Of a DNA stretch of 64,000 nt, positions 54,110 to 64,000 are shown piece by piece (the first letter of the stretch is position 1; each line of letters begins with the position of its first letter). The translations under genes and the position numbers were made by a program. Source of the DNA: Diabrotica undecimpunctata (taxonomy: Eukaryota; Arthropoda; Insecta; Coleoptera; Chrysomelidae); contig NC_092804.1 of assembly GCF_040954645.1 (NCBI RefSeq), forward strand, positions 41,011,753 to 41,075,752, written 5' to 3'. A model generated the notes under the pieces. It had not been told where the DNA came from. It ran no database searches and saw only the letters and a program-made list of their open reading frames with translations.

Positions 54110-55740
54110 TTACATTTAACACACATTGTTCTTGTACTTAGAGAACATTTGTCACCAGCACAACATCTTCTTTTATTATTTGGAATATACACTAACAAAT
54201 GATCTTGACCATCATATCTAAGATGATCTGAAATTCTGTTATTGGAGTTACTAAATTTAGACGAAGCTGGTCTTTCGGCTCCTTTTGGTGGGTTTTAAAA
54301 TTTTCGGTGATAGTACTGGGCTATATTTTGTCGGAAAGCTAGCTGTATTAATTGGTCATTAGGACTTTTTTTATATAATATCCAGGCATTAATAAATGCT
54401 GCATTAGGAGAAAGCTAAATATACACCACCACCATTTTCGGGATCGGATACCAATTCTATAACATGATATTTTATGTTTTGGTCCATTAAATCTGTTCCT
54501 CCCATGAAGTTATTATACTTCCCAATTAAGTCTGGTCTGGATATGTTGATGTATTTTTGTTCCTTTTTACTATATCTATTTACCTGACCAAGCGGATTGA
54601 CACCAAAACTTATAAATGCTACAGCTACTACATTGTTCTCTTCCCATTTTACAAAAATAACCTCATGGTCTTTATCAATAGATGAAGTATAAGAACCTCG
54701 TTCCCAGTTTTTCATGGATTTTTTCAAGACAAGGGACATATATATGGAATGCAATATTTACGAAATGTACCCGTGATGTGATATTTTTTAAACGCAACAA
54801 ATTAAACAACGTAATACTTGTAAACAGGTTGTTAACAAAAAAATGAAATAGATATTCGGGATGAGAGGTATATCTTTAATCATGGATATTGGTGGAGCAT
54901 CGGCTTTACCAAATAAATGTTCATACTGCTTATTACAAGATGGTTCTTTCCCTTGGTAAAAGTCAAAATTTACAAAATATCCATCTTTACTATTAAGGGA
55001 CCACATCTTGAAGCCAAATCGGATAGGCATGCCTCTAATAAACTATTTACCACCATATTTTCCGAAGTACTTAATAATTGATTCGTCATAATCTAGATTA
55101 GAGACAATTTTTTTTACAAATTTTGACTGTAATAGATTTATAAAAGGTCGCAGTTTGTATAGCTCGTCACGTTTGTCTAATTTTGTGTTGTCGACACAGT
55201 GGATAAATTGACGGATTTGATTTGAATCTAGCTCGTCTTGTGACATTGTAGACTGCCGTATTTCTTAAATCTCCTCTAGAGTCCCAGAAATACTTTGTAC
55301 CTAGTTTTGAGTCGTAACCACTTAAAATCAGTATTGCTATAAAGCATCTTATATCATCAGCTGCTATTTTAGGATCTGGCTAATTTTTGAACAAGGCATA
55401 ATTTCTTCTCTCATTTACCAATAGTTCAACAATCTCTGAATCAATAGATTTTTCGAACATGTTAATACAAGTATTTTCTAAAACAAGTATTCATAACCAA
55501 ATTTAGGAAATGTTTGCAACTCCGAAATAACGAGGTCTCTATCTACCCAAGTAAAATTTTCTCTCAAATCAATTTGTTGAGACAATCGAATTTAAAATTT
55601 CTTGGTGCACTTTGTGTAGATCTGATGTTAGTATTTCTGTATTTACTAGCCTAATCTCTACAGTTGAACGAAGTTGGGACGCAGTCAAGTAATCGATAGT
55701 ACCACCGTCTTCATCTCCTGAATCCTCGTCAGTCAGTTCT
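54110..55740 (-). pseudogene. piggyBac transposase 3, fragmented
   Basis: Read leftward: an acidic start (DEDSGDEDGGTIDYL), AADDIRCFIAILILSGYDS, LGTKYFWDSRGDLRN, then frames at 55043-55246 (LDKRDELYKLRPFINLLQS, LDYDESIIKYFGKYGGK), 54788-55030 (FGFKMWSLNSKDGYFVNF, YQGKEPSC) and 54404-54754 (IFVKWEENNVVAVAF, YNNFMGGTDLMDQN). The end is a cysteine-rich finger near 54120-54180 (RRCCAGDKC, CVKC). All blocks are in piggyBac order but separated by frameshifts and stops, so it is inactive. The N-terminal part is cut off at 55740 by the inserted block. Confidence 0.85.
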
Positions 55741-57420
55741 CTGGAGGTTGTAACCTCGGAAACCTTTTTTGGATGGTGCTAGAAAGGTCACCAATGGAGA
55801 CACTGCGGTCGGCAGCCAGATGGTTGGTGGAGAGCGAGTCGGGGGCTCGAAACTAGCTTTTGGAACCGGGAATGGGTCCAATGGATGAAATAAGTAAAGA
55901 TAGGATAAGAGATATTGGAAAAGATACAGAAATAAACAAAAAGATAGATGGGTAAAATAACCAAAGATAAGATAAGATAGGGAACAGGGCGCCACTTAAT
56001 TTTTTGGGGTTTAAGGAGAAAATTAAGAAACCTTAGAAAAGGAAAGAAATAAAGACAGATTTTTTGGTTATGAGACCAAATCCAAGTAAAGATACCAACA
56101 GTTAATTATTAAATAAATTTGGTCAACACACTATATAAACAAATAATAAACATATTGGGTGGACTCCGTCCATCTACTTACCCACGGAACTTAATCGGCC
56201 TGATCTTTCTACTGGTCAAAGGTATAATAATATTTAAAGGTAAAAAGCAAATATTCAGAGTTATGGTTATCAGGAAACTTGTTAGGAGTCGACAAATAAA
56301 ATACATACATAAAACAAAAACAATATATTCAACAACATAATGATGTCGGTAGCTGAATGTACATACAAGTAATAAAAATACACCATCAACTATGAAATGG
56401 TGGTGTACACATAAAAATAAGCAGTAATATGAATAACAAGTACCTTTACAAATACAACAATATATTAATGCACAGGTTCAATTATCAGAGAAGAGAGCCT
56501 GATAGTGAGTAAGAAAAAATTCAACCAAGGTTGATTAAAGGTCTCTCTTTGCTGTTTAATGGCATATCTCGAGACACAGCTGATGGAAAGTGCGTAAGAA
56601 AATATTGCATGTAAATTTCAGTAGTTACTCTCAACTACAGGTAAAGACATGGATGAACTTAGACTCGCCCAGATTAAAAAATAATATAATAGAATACCAT
56701 ATTATTCGCCCAGATAAGTGGAGATGCTAATATTATGGTAACTTACAGTAATTCCTGATGACTGCTGCACTATTTCACTGAAGTTAATTTAATTTACTAT
56801 AATACTTGTATCAAGCACTGAAGTTAATTAAAATTAAAGGTACTCTATAGCAAGATTTAATCTAATATGATATTAGATCCAAAATACTCAAATATACAAG
56901 TGTATACACACTTTGAAAGAAAAAGCACAGATAAAGTGACACAGAGACGATAATGTGAGCAAATCGTCTTTACTCGACGAATGCCCACCGGGAAGTAAGT
57001 TGGTTCCTCCAAAATTTTTGGGAGGGTATCTCCCCCCCCCCCCCAAAAAAATGATAGGCCAGCCTAGATGGATTTCTAAGAAGGTAAAAAGATTATAACG
57101 ATCACCGAAACTAACGGTACCCTTCTAGCTAGGAATGTAATGAAATATAAAATCCTTTGCATTAGGTTATTATAAAAAAACATTTCTACGTGCCCCGACG
57201 ATATTTAACAAATTTATTATAAAGGAACCCGGCCTTAGAACCGGGAGGAATTAACCGAGGATTACCTAAACCGTCGTTTTTAATAAGTCGGTTATTCCGC
57301 ATTTTGAGGTAGTCTCCCAATAACATTTAACAACCCATTTGTGAATAGGACCATCGGCGTATCATCCACCGGGGTAAAGGGATTAGAAATAATTTAATAT
57401 ATTCATTATAAAAAAAAATG
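55741..57420 (-). mobile_element. Candidate LTR retrotransposon end inserted in piggyBac 3
   Basis: On the minus strand TTAAGTGGCGCCCTGTTCCC near 55985-56004 contains TGGCGCC, which starts the primer-binding site of many LTR retroelements. On one side lies 250 bases of leader-like, GC-richer sequence, on the other about 1.4 kb of LTR-like non-coding DNA. LTR ends and a target duplication were not found. A C-run (57031-57044) and short duplicated motifs (CACTGAAGTTAATT at 56777 and 56817) occur inside. Confidence 0.3.
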
Positions 57421-57858
57421 TTACAAGGTTCTACGAAAATTTCCTCTATGTCATCAACAAATGCCATGTCAAGTAAATCTGTGTCTCTTTTAAAGTCAAT
57501 CCCCGCCTATAAAAAGTGAAGCTATAGATTGATTAAAAAAATTAAAAAATAAATACTACAAAAATTATTTATAAATAAATCAATAATTAAAATAAATGGA
57601 CAATTACGTGCACATAAAAGCATAGCGTTACAAATATGTAACACTCAACTTTTGATCAGTATAAATCACCCAATATTTAAAAGTATGAGATTGTTTCTAA
57701 ATTACATGAATATATGACTAAATTGCTAACCAAATCTAAAAAAATTGTTATAGTAATTATTCTATATAAAATTTTAATGTACTTACTAGAATTGAATAGC
57801 AGGTTCCATTTTGTAAAAGAGCATAGTATAAATTTGACACCTTGTTAGCACCAACCAC

Positions 57859-58179
57859 GTTAAGAGCGTAAGCGCAAAATTTCGGGCCAATGCTTTTTAA
57901 ATACATTCTTTTTTTTTTTCGAATCCTGAGAAAATTAATAAATATTTTTGAAAAATTTAAACGCAGAATGAAAGAATACAATATTACCGAGGGTCGAAAG
58001 TCCGTGAAAACTTCTATAATGTTTATTTTAATAAGTTACAGGGGTGAAAAAAAAAAGAGAAAATTTAGTGTGATTTTGAATTTCAAATATCTTATTCAAA
58101 AAACACTTTTTGTTTATTCTAAGGAACTTTCGGCCCTCGGTAATAATGTAAGCTTTCATTTTGCGCCTACGCTCTTAAC
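57859..58179. mobile_element. 321-bp foldback/MITE in piggyBac 3
   Basis: The ends GTTAAGAGCGTAAGCGCAAA and the complement of TTTGCGCCTACGCTCTTAAC pair over 22 bases with one mismatch. A second inner inverted pair (CCGAGGGTCGAAAGT / ACTTTCGGCCCTCGG) makes a nested cruciform. Frames inside are not genes. Confidence 0.7.
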
Positions 58180-58339
58180 CAAACTAAACAAAGCTTATGT
58201 GGTCGTGAACAGTAATGTCTGCCGTGTGAAAAGTGCCGCCATTTGTCCGTTAGTAGTTCTACAAAAAAAATTTACAATGGATAAATTACATCTTGCCCTA
58301 CGTTACATATATGTAACTCTAGGCACTAATGGGTTAATT

Positions 58340-58850
58340 TATAATAAATTTTGTTAAAGTATTGAAAACATAAGTTGTTTGTTTTCATTGTTTTCTTGTT
58401 AGGTCAAATAAATTTCCATCAAGTTACGGGCGAATACATCAAATATAAGTAACTTCCATTACAGCTGATTATTTTTTTCGGGGGAACGTCACCGAGGAAA
58501 TTGGTCATGATAACAACGAATACAGCGATACAGATGACCCCACACTTCTTGACCATTTGACCAATAAGAATTCTAAGAAGAAACCGGCTTCTTTACTTAC
58601 TTTGTCAGCCTATTATTTCCCACGTTACCTTCAAACACCGGGTGGTTATGATATTGCTGTATTATCCTTAGTGTTTCTTAGTCAGTTTCTATGGTTTCTG
58701 GTACTTCACATATCTATATTTTTACATTTTTTAATATGTTATTCCCTTCGTTTATAAATTTATCAATTGTGCACAATTTAAAAATAATATAATTTACGTA
58801 TATTTTTGCTTTACGTACTGCATTCTTTACCGCTGGCTAATCAAACTGTG
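58340..58850 (+). other. Unassigned stretch with an acidic open frame
   Basis: 58488-58600 encodes VTEEIGHDNNEYSDTDDPTL and NKNSKKKPASLL, an acid-then-basic composition like the N-termini of some transposases, followed by hydrophobic read-through to 58757. The family is not recognised. Confidence 0.25.
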
Positions 58851-59960
58851 ACAACATTTGACAAAAATCAAGGTGATTAAATCCTTTCGCCATGCTCTTG
58901 CTGCATTTAATTTTGTTTCTAATTCAAATGCTAAGTCTTCGTAAGACTTGGTATATTTGATAAGGTAAAATTGATAGTCTGTGCCTCCAAATTTAGTACC
59001 TTTTTTACTGTTTGTAAGTTTCAGGCTGTAATGTAATTTCCTTTTGTGTTTCGTTAAGCTCTGTATTTTGACATTTTTCTTTGATGGTAAGTGTTATCTA
59101 TGTACAAATCCTTCAGTTGGTGCATCGATATTCTAGAAAGACTGTCTGTGTAATTATTTTCCTCTGTTATCTATACTATCTCAAAGTCGTTTTCTGCTAA
59201 GTCTAATTTGATTCTTGTAAATTGCAAGGTAGGATCTGTCATTGAAAATAGATGCATTAAAGGTGTTTGAACCATTTTTACTAAAAATGTTGGTACTCTA
59301 TATAAATAGCATTTAAAATGATTGATTCCCCAATGAATTGTGAGTAATTCCTTTATTATTATAGGTTAATTAAGTTTTCCTTTATTGAAGCTGCGCAAAG
59401 CGTGAGCTATTGGTATTGGAGTATCTGTTCCGTTATAGTATTGCCTTAAAATTGGTAAGTTGCTCGCATTCTATGCGTCTGTTGTTAGAATGAATTATTT
59501 ACTGAACTCTGGGTGTTTGAAAATTGGTGGTTTTGTCAAAGATGAATTAAGTCTCTTAAATAATTCTTCATAATCTTGTGACCAAAAAAAATCCATTTTC
59601 GGCAATCTGTTTAAATGTAAGCATATTTCGGCAAAATTTGGAATAAAACGTATGTAGTAATTACAAAATATTTCGAATCTTTTGCTTCGTCCGCCTTCTT
59701 AGATGTCGGGTATTTCTCTATTGTTGTATATTTTGCTTTATCAGGTGATACTCCTTTTTGAGAAAGATAGTGTCCTAAATGTGTGACTTCTCTACTGAAA
59801 AATTGACATTTTGCTGGGTTAAGTTTAAGGTTAACTTTCGGACATATCTGAAATGTTTAATTTTTAAGTTGTCTAAATGACGTTTTTCTGATATTCCTAT
59901 CACTACTATGTTGTCCACACACCATAATTCTTACGACATGATTCTTGGGTCAAGTATTCA
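58850..59960 (-). pseudogene. Ty3/gypsy-type pol remnant (RT to RNase H)
   Basis: Read leftward from 59960: NIVVIGISEKRHL (around the YxDD region, active site lost), LKLNPAKCQFFSREVTHLGH, LSQKGVSPDKAKYTTIEKYP, a shifted KPPIFKHPEFSK-FILTTDA (RNase H start), FNKGKLN-PIIIKELLTIHWG, HFKCYLYRVPTFLVK and finally NYTDSLSRI (RNase H end). This order is that of Ty3/gypsy polyproteins. Stops and shifts occur throughout. No gag, integrase, envelope or LTR was seen, so it is an internal relic. The + strand frame at 60055-60276 upstream is unassigned. Confidence 0.7.
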
Positions 59961-60789
59961 TTATAAAAGGATATTTTTGGATCAGTATATTTTTAGGATA
60001 CGTATTTAATATATATACAAACATATCAAAGATAATGGAAAAGAGTTCACATAGGTGCTAGCTTATCTAGTGATCTTTATTTCTTCGGTAAAGTCGGGAA
60101 AAATTGTAGCGAATAGACTTGATATATTGATTTTTAAATTGAACAATCAAATTAGTAATACCGTTATCGATGAAATATTCCCATATTTCTTTAGTTCATT
60201 CAATGGCTTGGTAATTCGTTTTGGAAAAATGTTTATTATGTTACGTGTTCCCGTTTCTTATAGTCTTAGGAACTGATGAGCATTTTCTTTGGTGTGTTAC
60301 CCCTATTCTTTCCAATGTGCGATATTCTGTTGTTTTATGGAATATCTTCTTCATCTCTTTCAGAAATATCTTGTTTAGATTCACTTCCTTCCAGACCTAG
60401 TTCCTCATATTCTGATTTTTCAGCATAAGACTTTTCCTAGGCGGCTTCGTGACTGTCCGTCATCACCTCTTTAATCGACATTTTCTGCTGTTTTTCGTAA
60501 CAACTTATGTCTGTAATAAATTATAAATAATTATATATCAGGAGGGAACAACTGTATCCGATAATAAATAATTTTTTAAATAAACTTAGGAAGTAAAAAA
60601 AATCGGTTGCCTGTAAAGTCGGTTTTACGGGCGAAGATTTTACGTGACAACGTCTTTTTCTCGGTAGAATATTTATTGATATGAATATTATTAAATTGCA
60701 CAATAGGAACAAGGATTTGAATGAAAATAAGAATTGCACAAATTTTAACTATAGAAATATATTTTGTTAACTAAAACATTGTACATGTA

Positions 60790-62165
60790 AACTTAAACTT
60801 AAACACAAGCGAAATCCCTACGGAATGGAAGATATCACACCTTAGCACTATACATAAAAAGGGTGATAAAAATAATTGTGAAAATTACCGAGGAATAGCT
60901 GTAACCGGATCTATGAGTCGAATATATGGAAAGGTGTTAAAGAACCGAATCGAGAGAGAATACTTGTATTATGAAGCAAAAGAACAAGCAGGATTTCGTA
61001 CGGGTCGATCCACTATTGACCACATTTTCTCCTTAACCCAGATAATAGAAAAAAAGATGGCAAGGAATCAAGAGATTCATATGTTGTTCGTCGACCTACG
61101 GAAAGCCTACGACAGCGTTCCACTAAAGAAGCTGTGGCAATCAATGGAAAGCACGAATATTAATATAGAATTAATAAAAGCCGTCAAAGTGCTATACAAC
61201 CAACCAATAATAAAGATAAAAGCGGGGACACAAATAACAACAGGATTTATAACATCAAAAGGATTAAAGCAAGGATGTTGCTTGTCTCCCACTTTATTTA
61301 AAATATACCTCGAAAGTGCTTTAAAAAGATGGAAACAAAAATGCAGGACAATGGGGATACCGCTCACCAATACTATGGTATATACGCTTAACTTTGCAGA
61401 CGATCAAGTAATAATGGCTCAAGATTATGACGATTTAAACTATATGTATGATATATGGGGTCTAGAAGTAAATAAAAAGAAAACCGAATACCTGTGCATT
61501 GGAGCAGAACAAAAAGATCTCATATTAGACGATAACACTACGATAAAGCACTGCTGTGACTACAAATACCTAGGTATCACTATTTCACAAGATGGAACAT
61601 TAGACAAAGCCATAAGAGAGAAAAATACGTCAGGGAGAAAAGCCATCACAATGTTAAACACTATTTTATGGGACCAATCCATCAGCAAAGAAAATAAAAA
61701 GAGGATATATGAGACTATAGTAAAAAGTATCACTTTATACAGCTGTGAGGTATGGCCACTGAAAGAAAGAACACTGTCAACGCTGAAAGCGACGGAAATG
61801 GATTTTTGGAGAAGAGCCGCAGGAAGATCTAGAAGAGAAAGGATTACCAACGAACGCATTAGAGAAATAATGGGAATCAAACGAACAATCACAGATGACC
61901 TAACAACAAAACAACTTATCTGGTTCGGACACTTACAAAGAATGGACGAACAACGAATGCCAAAAGAAATACTAAAGTGGCAACCAGAAGGAAAGAGAAA
62001 ACGAGGTAGACCGAGGAAAAGTTGGAGCGAAGGAATAAATAAAGAACTGAGAGAGAGGGCCATAGAAGAAGATCTATGGAACAACCGGTCTAAGTGGCGA
62101 TTGGAAGTCGGAAAACGGCGGAGAACGTTATAAACCGACAAGTAGTAGTAGTAACTTAAACTTAA
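60790..62165 (+). mobile_element. RTE-like non-LTR retrotransposon, 5'-truncated, 13-bp target duplication
   Basis: AACTTAAACTTAA occurs at 60790-60802 and 62153-62165, directly bordering the insert. The 5' edge falls inside the RT coding region (TSEIPTEWKISHL), and the 3' end is a short (TAG)n tail after the stop codon, the usual RTE-type 3' terminus. Confidence 0.9.
60913..62133 (+). CDS. RTE-like reverse transcriptase, open frame of 406 codons, 5'-truncated
   Basis: The coding frame continues upstream of this ATG to the insertion edge at about 60803, so the ATG is simply the first Met left. RT motifs: GFRTGRSTIDHIFS (28-41), FVDLRKAYDS (first Asp at 61), GLKQGCCLSP (117-126) and FADDQVIMA (161-169, catalytic Asp pair). 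Then KTEYLCIG, YKYLGITISQDG, SCEVWPLKERTLS, WFGHLQRM and the basic GKRKRGRPRKSW region before the stop. Compared with the relative at 36.8 kb, about ten residues are missing after the FADD helix (in-frame deletion near residue 178). No endonuclease domain remains. Probably dead on arrival but little mutated, so recent. Confidence 0.85.
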   Translation: MSRIYGKVLKNRIEREYLYYEAKEQAGFRTGRSTIDHIFSLTQIIEKKMARNQEIHMLFVDLRKAYDSVPLKKLWQSMESTNINIELIKAVKVLYNQPIIKIKAGTQITTGFITSKGLKQGCCLSPTLFKIYLESALKRWKQKCRTMGIPLTNTMVYTLNFADDQVIMAQDYDDLNYMYDIWGLEVNKKKTEYLCIGAEQKDLILDDNTTIKHCCDYKYLGITISQDGTLDKAIREKNTSGRKAITMLNTILWDQSISKENKKRIYETIVKSITLYSCEVWPLKERTLSTLKATEMDFWRRAAGRSRRERITNERIREIMGIKRTITDDLTTKQLIWFGHLQRMDEQRMPKEILKWQPEGKRKRGRPRKSWSEGINKELRERAIEEDLWNNRSKWRLEVGKRRRTL

Positions 62166-62169
62166 CTAA

Positions 62170-63660
62170 TTTCTATTTGAGTGATTTTGTTGAGGATAGG
62201 ACGATGATAGGAGAAATATGAAATGAAAGGAAGTATTTCTGCTGTAATGTGTCTTGAACGCCAAGAACACTCGAGAAAGACAGAGACACAAGCACGGAAG
62301 CACGCACCGATTCAACTCGCCTAATTCTCTAGTGCTGCGCGCGCAGCGGACCGATCATGTTTGAGTGGGAGAGAGACGCAAGGCATTCGCCAGTCCGGCG
62401 GGCCTCTCTCTCGTTCGGTGACTCACTGTAACAGACGTGAGCGGGCGTTACACTTTTTCATGAATGACTCCGAGCCACAACCTAATTTAAGACGTTGTCA
62501 CGTCAAAAACAGTACATGAGTAAACACCTCGGTGTCACAGACCGTTTAACTTTTTAACTGGTCAAATATAATGTAAAATTTGTACTACCGCACAACGTTC
62601 CTTTTAGACACGAGGAAAGGTACAGTTTGACTGCAGAGTTTCCTAGCTTCCCCACTTTATCCAAAATCAGAAATTGAACTTTGACCCGAACTGCACGACC
62701 GTAAGCGGTTACTGGAAGGTTAAAATATCGGTATAACCAAACTTAACATTGACAATGCAAACGCATATTTATTACGTTAGTTAACATGGTGACTATGCTA
62801 CTGTCTACCCGTAGAAATAAGCAATTCTATGGCGTCCTCAAATTACTATTTTTTTCGATGGCTCAATACCCATAGCGATTGGAACTTATTTTTAAAAATA
62901 TTTTTATATTGTTTTTAACACTAAACAAAATTTTCAAACAAATGATTTTTTGTGTTCTCGCCTATTTGTAAAGCTCATACAAGTTAAAATCAATCAACTA
63001 AAAAATTCCATACAAAGCACATATTGCCGGCCGCTCATGTATAAAAACTCACATTTCACCGACGAAATATTGCATCAAACCCTAATTTGGTGGGATTTTT
63101 GGATCCGACGAATTGTCGCCTAAAAATGTAGGATCAGTATGCATTCGTCGTTATTGGGGATATATTACGGGTCATCGCTATTCAAGGCCTTGGCCTTTTT
63201 AAAGCCGCCAATTTACTCTAATTCCATTTCTAGGATCAAGTTGTAATCCTGGCAATTTTCGCCGACTTGGTCGGTTGATGAAATTCAGCGATGACATTAG
63301 AAGACACAAACAGTGGTGACGGGAAATATTTTTTTATTAAATAAAAATACCTTCACTTTCTGTAAAATAATCTTTTTACGGTAGAACTTTATCTTTGTTA
63401 TTTTATGGTAAGTTTGTTGAAAAGTTCGTATAAACACATTAAACAGAAAATTTTATCTCATCAAATACATTTTTAATGTTTTAGAAAAAAGTTAATTGTA
63501 TAGAAATTTAAACATAACAAGTGGCTGATAAAAAAGCAACATCGAAATTGTAACGTTATTAAAGGTCAGAAGAAATAAGTGTTTACGTTTCTGGTATTAA
63601 AACAAAAATAATAGACAAAACTTAAATAAAGAATAATCAAGGAAGCTTTCAATAATATTA
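62170..63660 (+). other. No gene called; GC-rich block and possible LTR
   Basis: 62290-62470 is rich in CG and GAGAGA/TCTCTC runs. TGTAACAGACGTGAGC (62429) faces GCGTTACA, and a TATAAAAA lies near 63042. CACAAACAGTGGTGACGGG (63307-63325) resembles an LTR end followed by a TGGTGAC primer-binding site. A solo LTR at about 62429-63313 is a possibility, not a firm call. Confidence 0.25.
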
Positions 63661-64000
63661 TACAGGGTGATTCTTTTCAATTTCTAATGAAGACCGGGAA
63701 GATTTTGCGCACCTAAGAAAAAATTCTTACAAAAAGTTTCCTTTGTGCAAAAAAAATTTCATAAAAACTTCCATAACTACTGAAACTTGTATCTATTGGG
63801 AACGGTATCTTCATCAAAAAAGATTTAAAGTGTTACGAATTTTGAAGAAAACAAATTAATTTAAAAAACTGTCATTTCGCGGTATTTCCCCAAGTACGGG
63901 GCAATTCGGCACAGCAATTAAATAAAGCTGTATTAGAATACAAATTTTTTTAAGAAAACAAATATTGTAAACAAAACAAATTTCTTGAGGACAAAATCAA
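63661..64000. other. Possible start of an element that leaves the window
   Basis: TATACAGGGTGATTC at 63660 is the kind of terminus many insect mariner-like elements have, preceded by TA. The window ends before any coding region. Confidence 0.25.

Larger units (their letters stand above)
53891..58333 (-). mobile_element. piggyBac element 3, TTAA-flanked, with nested insertions
   Basis: TTAA at 53887-53890 and 58334-58337 flank inverted ends CCCATTAGTGCCT. Subterminal repeats (TTACATATATGTAACTCTAGG with the terminal motif) occur at about 53995-54025 and 58300-58325, as in other piggyBac elements. The transposase is on the minus strand at 54.1-55.7 kb. The element is swollen to 4.44 kb by an LTR-like block (about 55.74-57.4 kb) and a foldback (57859-58179). 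Confidence 0.85.

Noticed and set aside
57890..58357. 155-codon + strand frame
   Set aside because: It spans a foldback element and the piggyBac terminal repeat; the open frame is accidental.
61560..62141. 193-codon minus-strand frame
   Set aside because: Antisense shadow of the C-terminal half of the RTE-like RT; no family resemblance.
1..64000. CRISPR arrays, rRNA, tRNA, bacterial operons or endogenous virus genes
   Set aside because: No spaced direct repeats, conserved rRNA or tRNA blocks, or viral structural genes were seen; the only virus-related signal is the Ty3/gypsy pol relic, without envelope.

Overview
The window looks like a piece of an AT-rich insect nuclear genome, probably a beetle. 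The clues are intron-containing genes with GT/AG splice sites, AATAAA signals, long (AT)n tracts, and an insect-type mix of transposable elements (TEs). Species cannot be named from this sequence. There are no bacterial-style operons, rRNA, tRNA or CRISPR arrays.

Host genes are few and buried in TEs. The clearest is a three-exon gene on the + strand (exons 310-364, 16496-16613, 17531-17633) encoding a 91-residue secreted eight-cysteine protein of the single-domain von Willebrand factor C (SVWC, Vago-like) type. Its 16-kb first intron holds most of the first quarter of the window. A likely terminal exon of another gene (35-121) lies just upstream. One well-formed phase 0-0 internal exon on the minus strand (41587-41802) belongs to a gene whose other exons I could not find.

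Layout. 0-18 kb: SVWC gene with intronic insertions, namely a decayed IS630/Tc1-like element, a PIF/Harbinger derivative carrying a MADF gene, a 2.3-kb DD82E element, piggyBac remnant 1, a DD34D mariner, an RTE-like retrotransposon and a MULE fragment. 18.9-21.2 kb: a second, inverted copy of the DD82E element. 21.5-24 kb: (AT)n tracts and an LTR-like block with heat-shock elements and a TATA box. 24.6-28 kb: a foldback insertion and a degenerate dispersed repeat. 29.7-36 kb: remnants of Penelope-like, IS630-like and non-LTR elements. 36.6-39.2 kb: piggyBac remnant 2, split by a foldback. 40-41.4 kb: RTE-like insertion. 42.3-43.8 kb: a rosa-type mariner. 44-45.5 kb: a Sola-like DNA transposon. 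46.5-49.7 kb: a head-to-head pair of Penelope-like elements with GIY-YIG domain and hammerhead-like motifs. 50.2-52.5 kb: an intron-bearing hAT. 52.5-53.5 kb: an R1-like 3' end. 53.9-58.3 kb: piggyBac 3 with nested insertions. 58.8-60 kb: a Ty3/gypsy pol remnant. 60.8-62.2 kb: an RTE-like insertion with a 406-codon open frame.

The TEs do not form a pathway with the host genes. Their interest lies in nesting order, target-site duplications (TSDs, several base-exact), possible ribozyme motifs, and the effect of 16 kb of insertions inside a small putative immune gene. All frames were read by eye, so element boundaries without a stated TSD are approximate.
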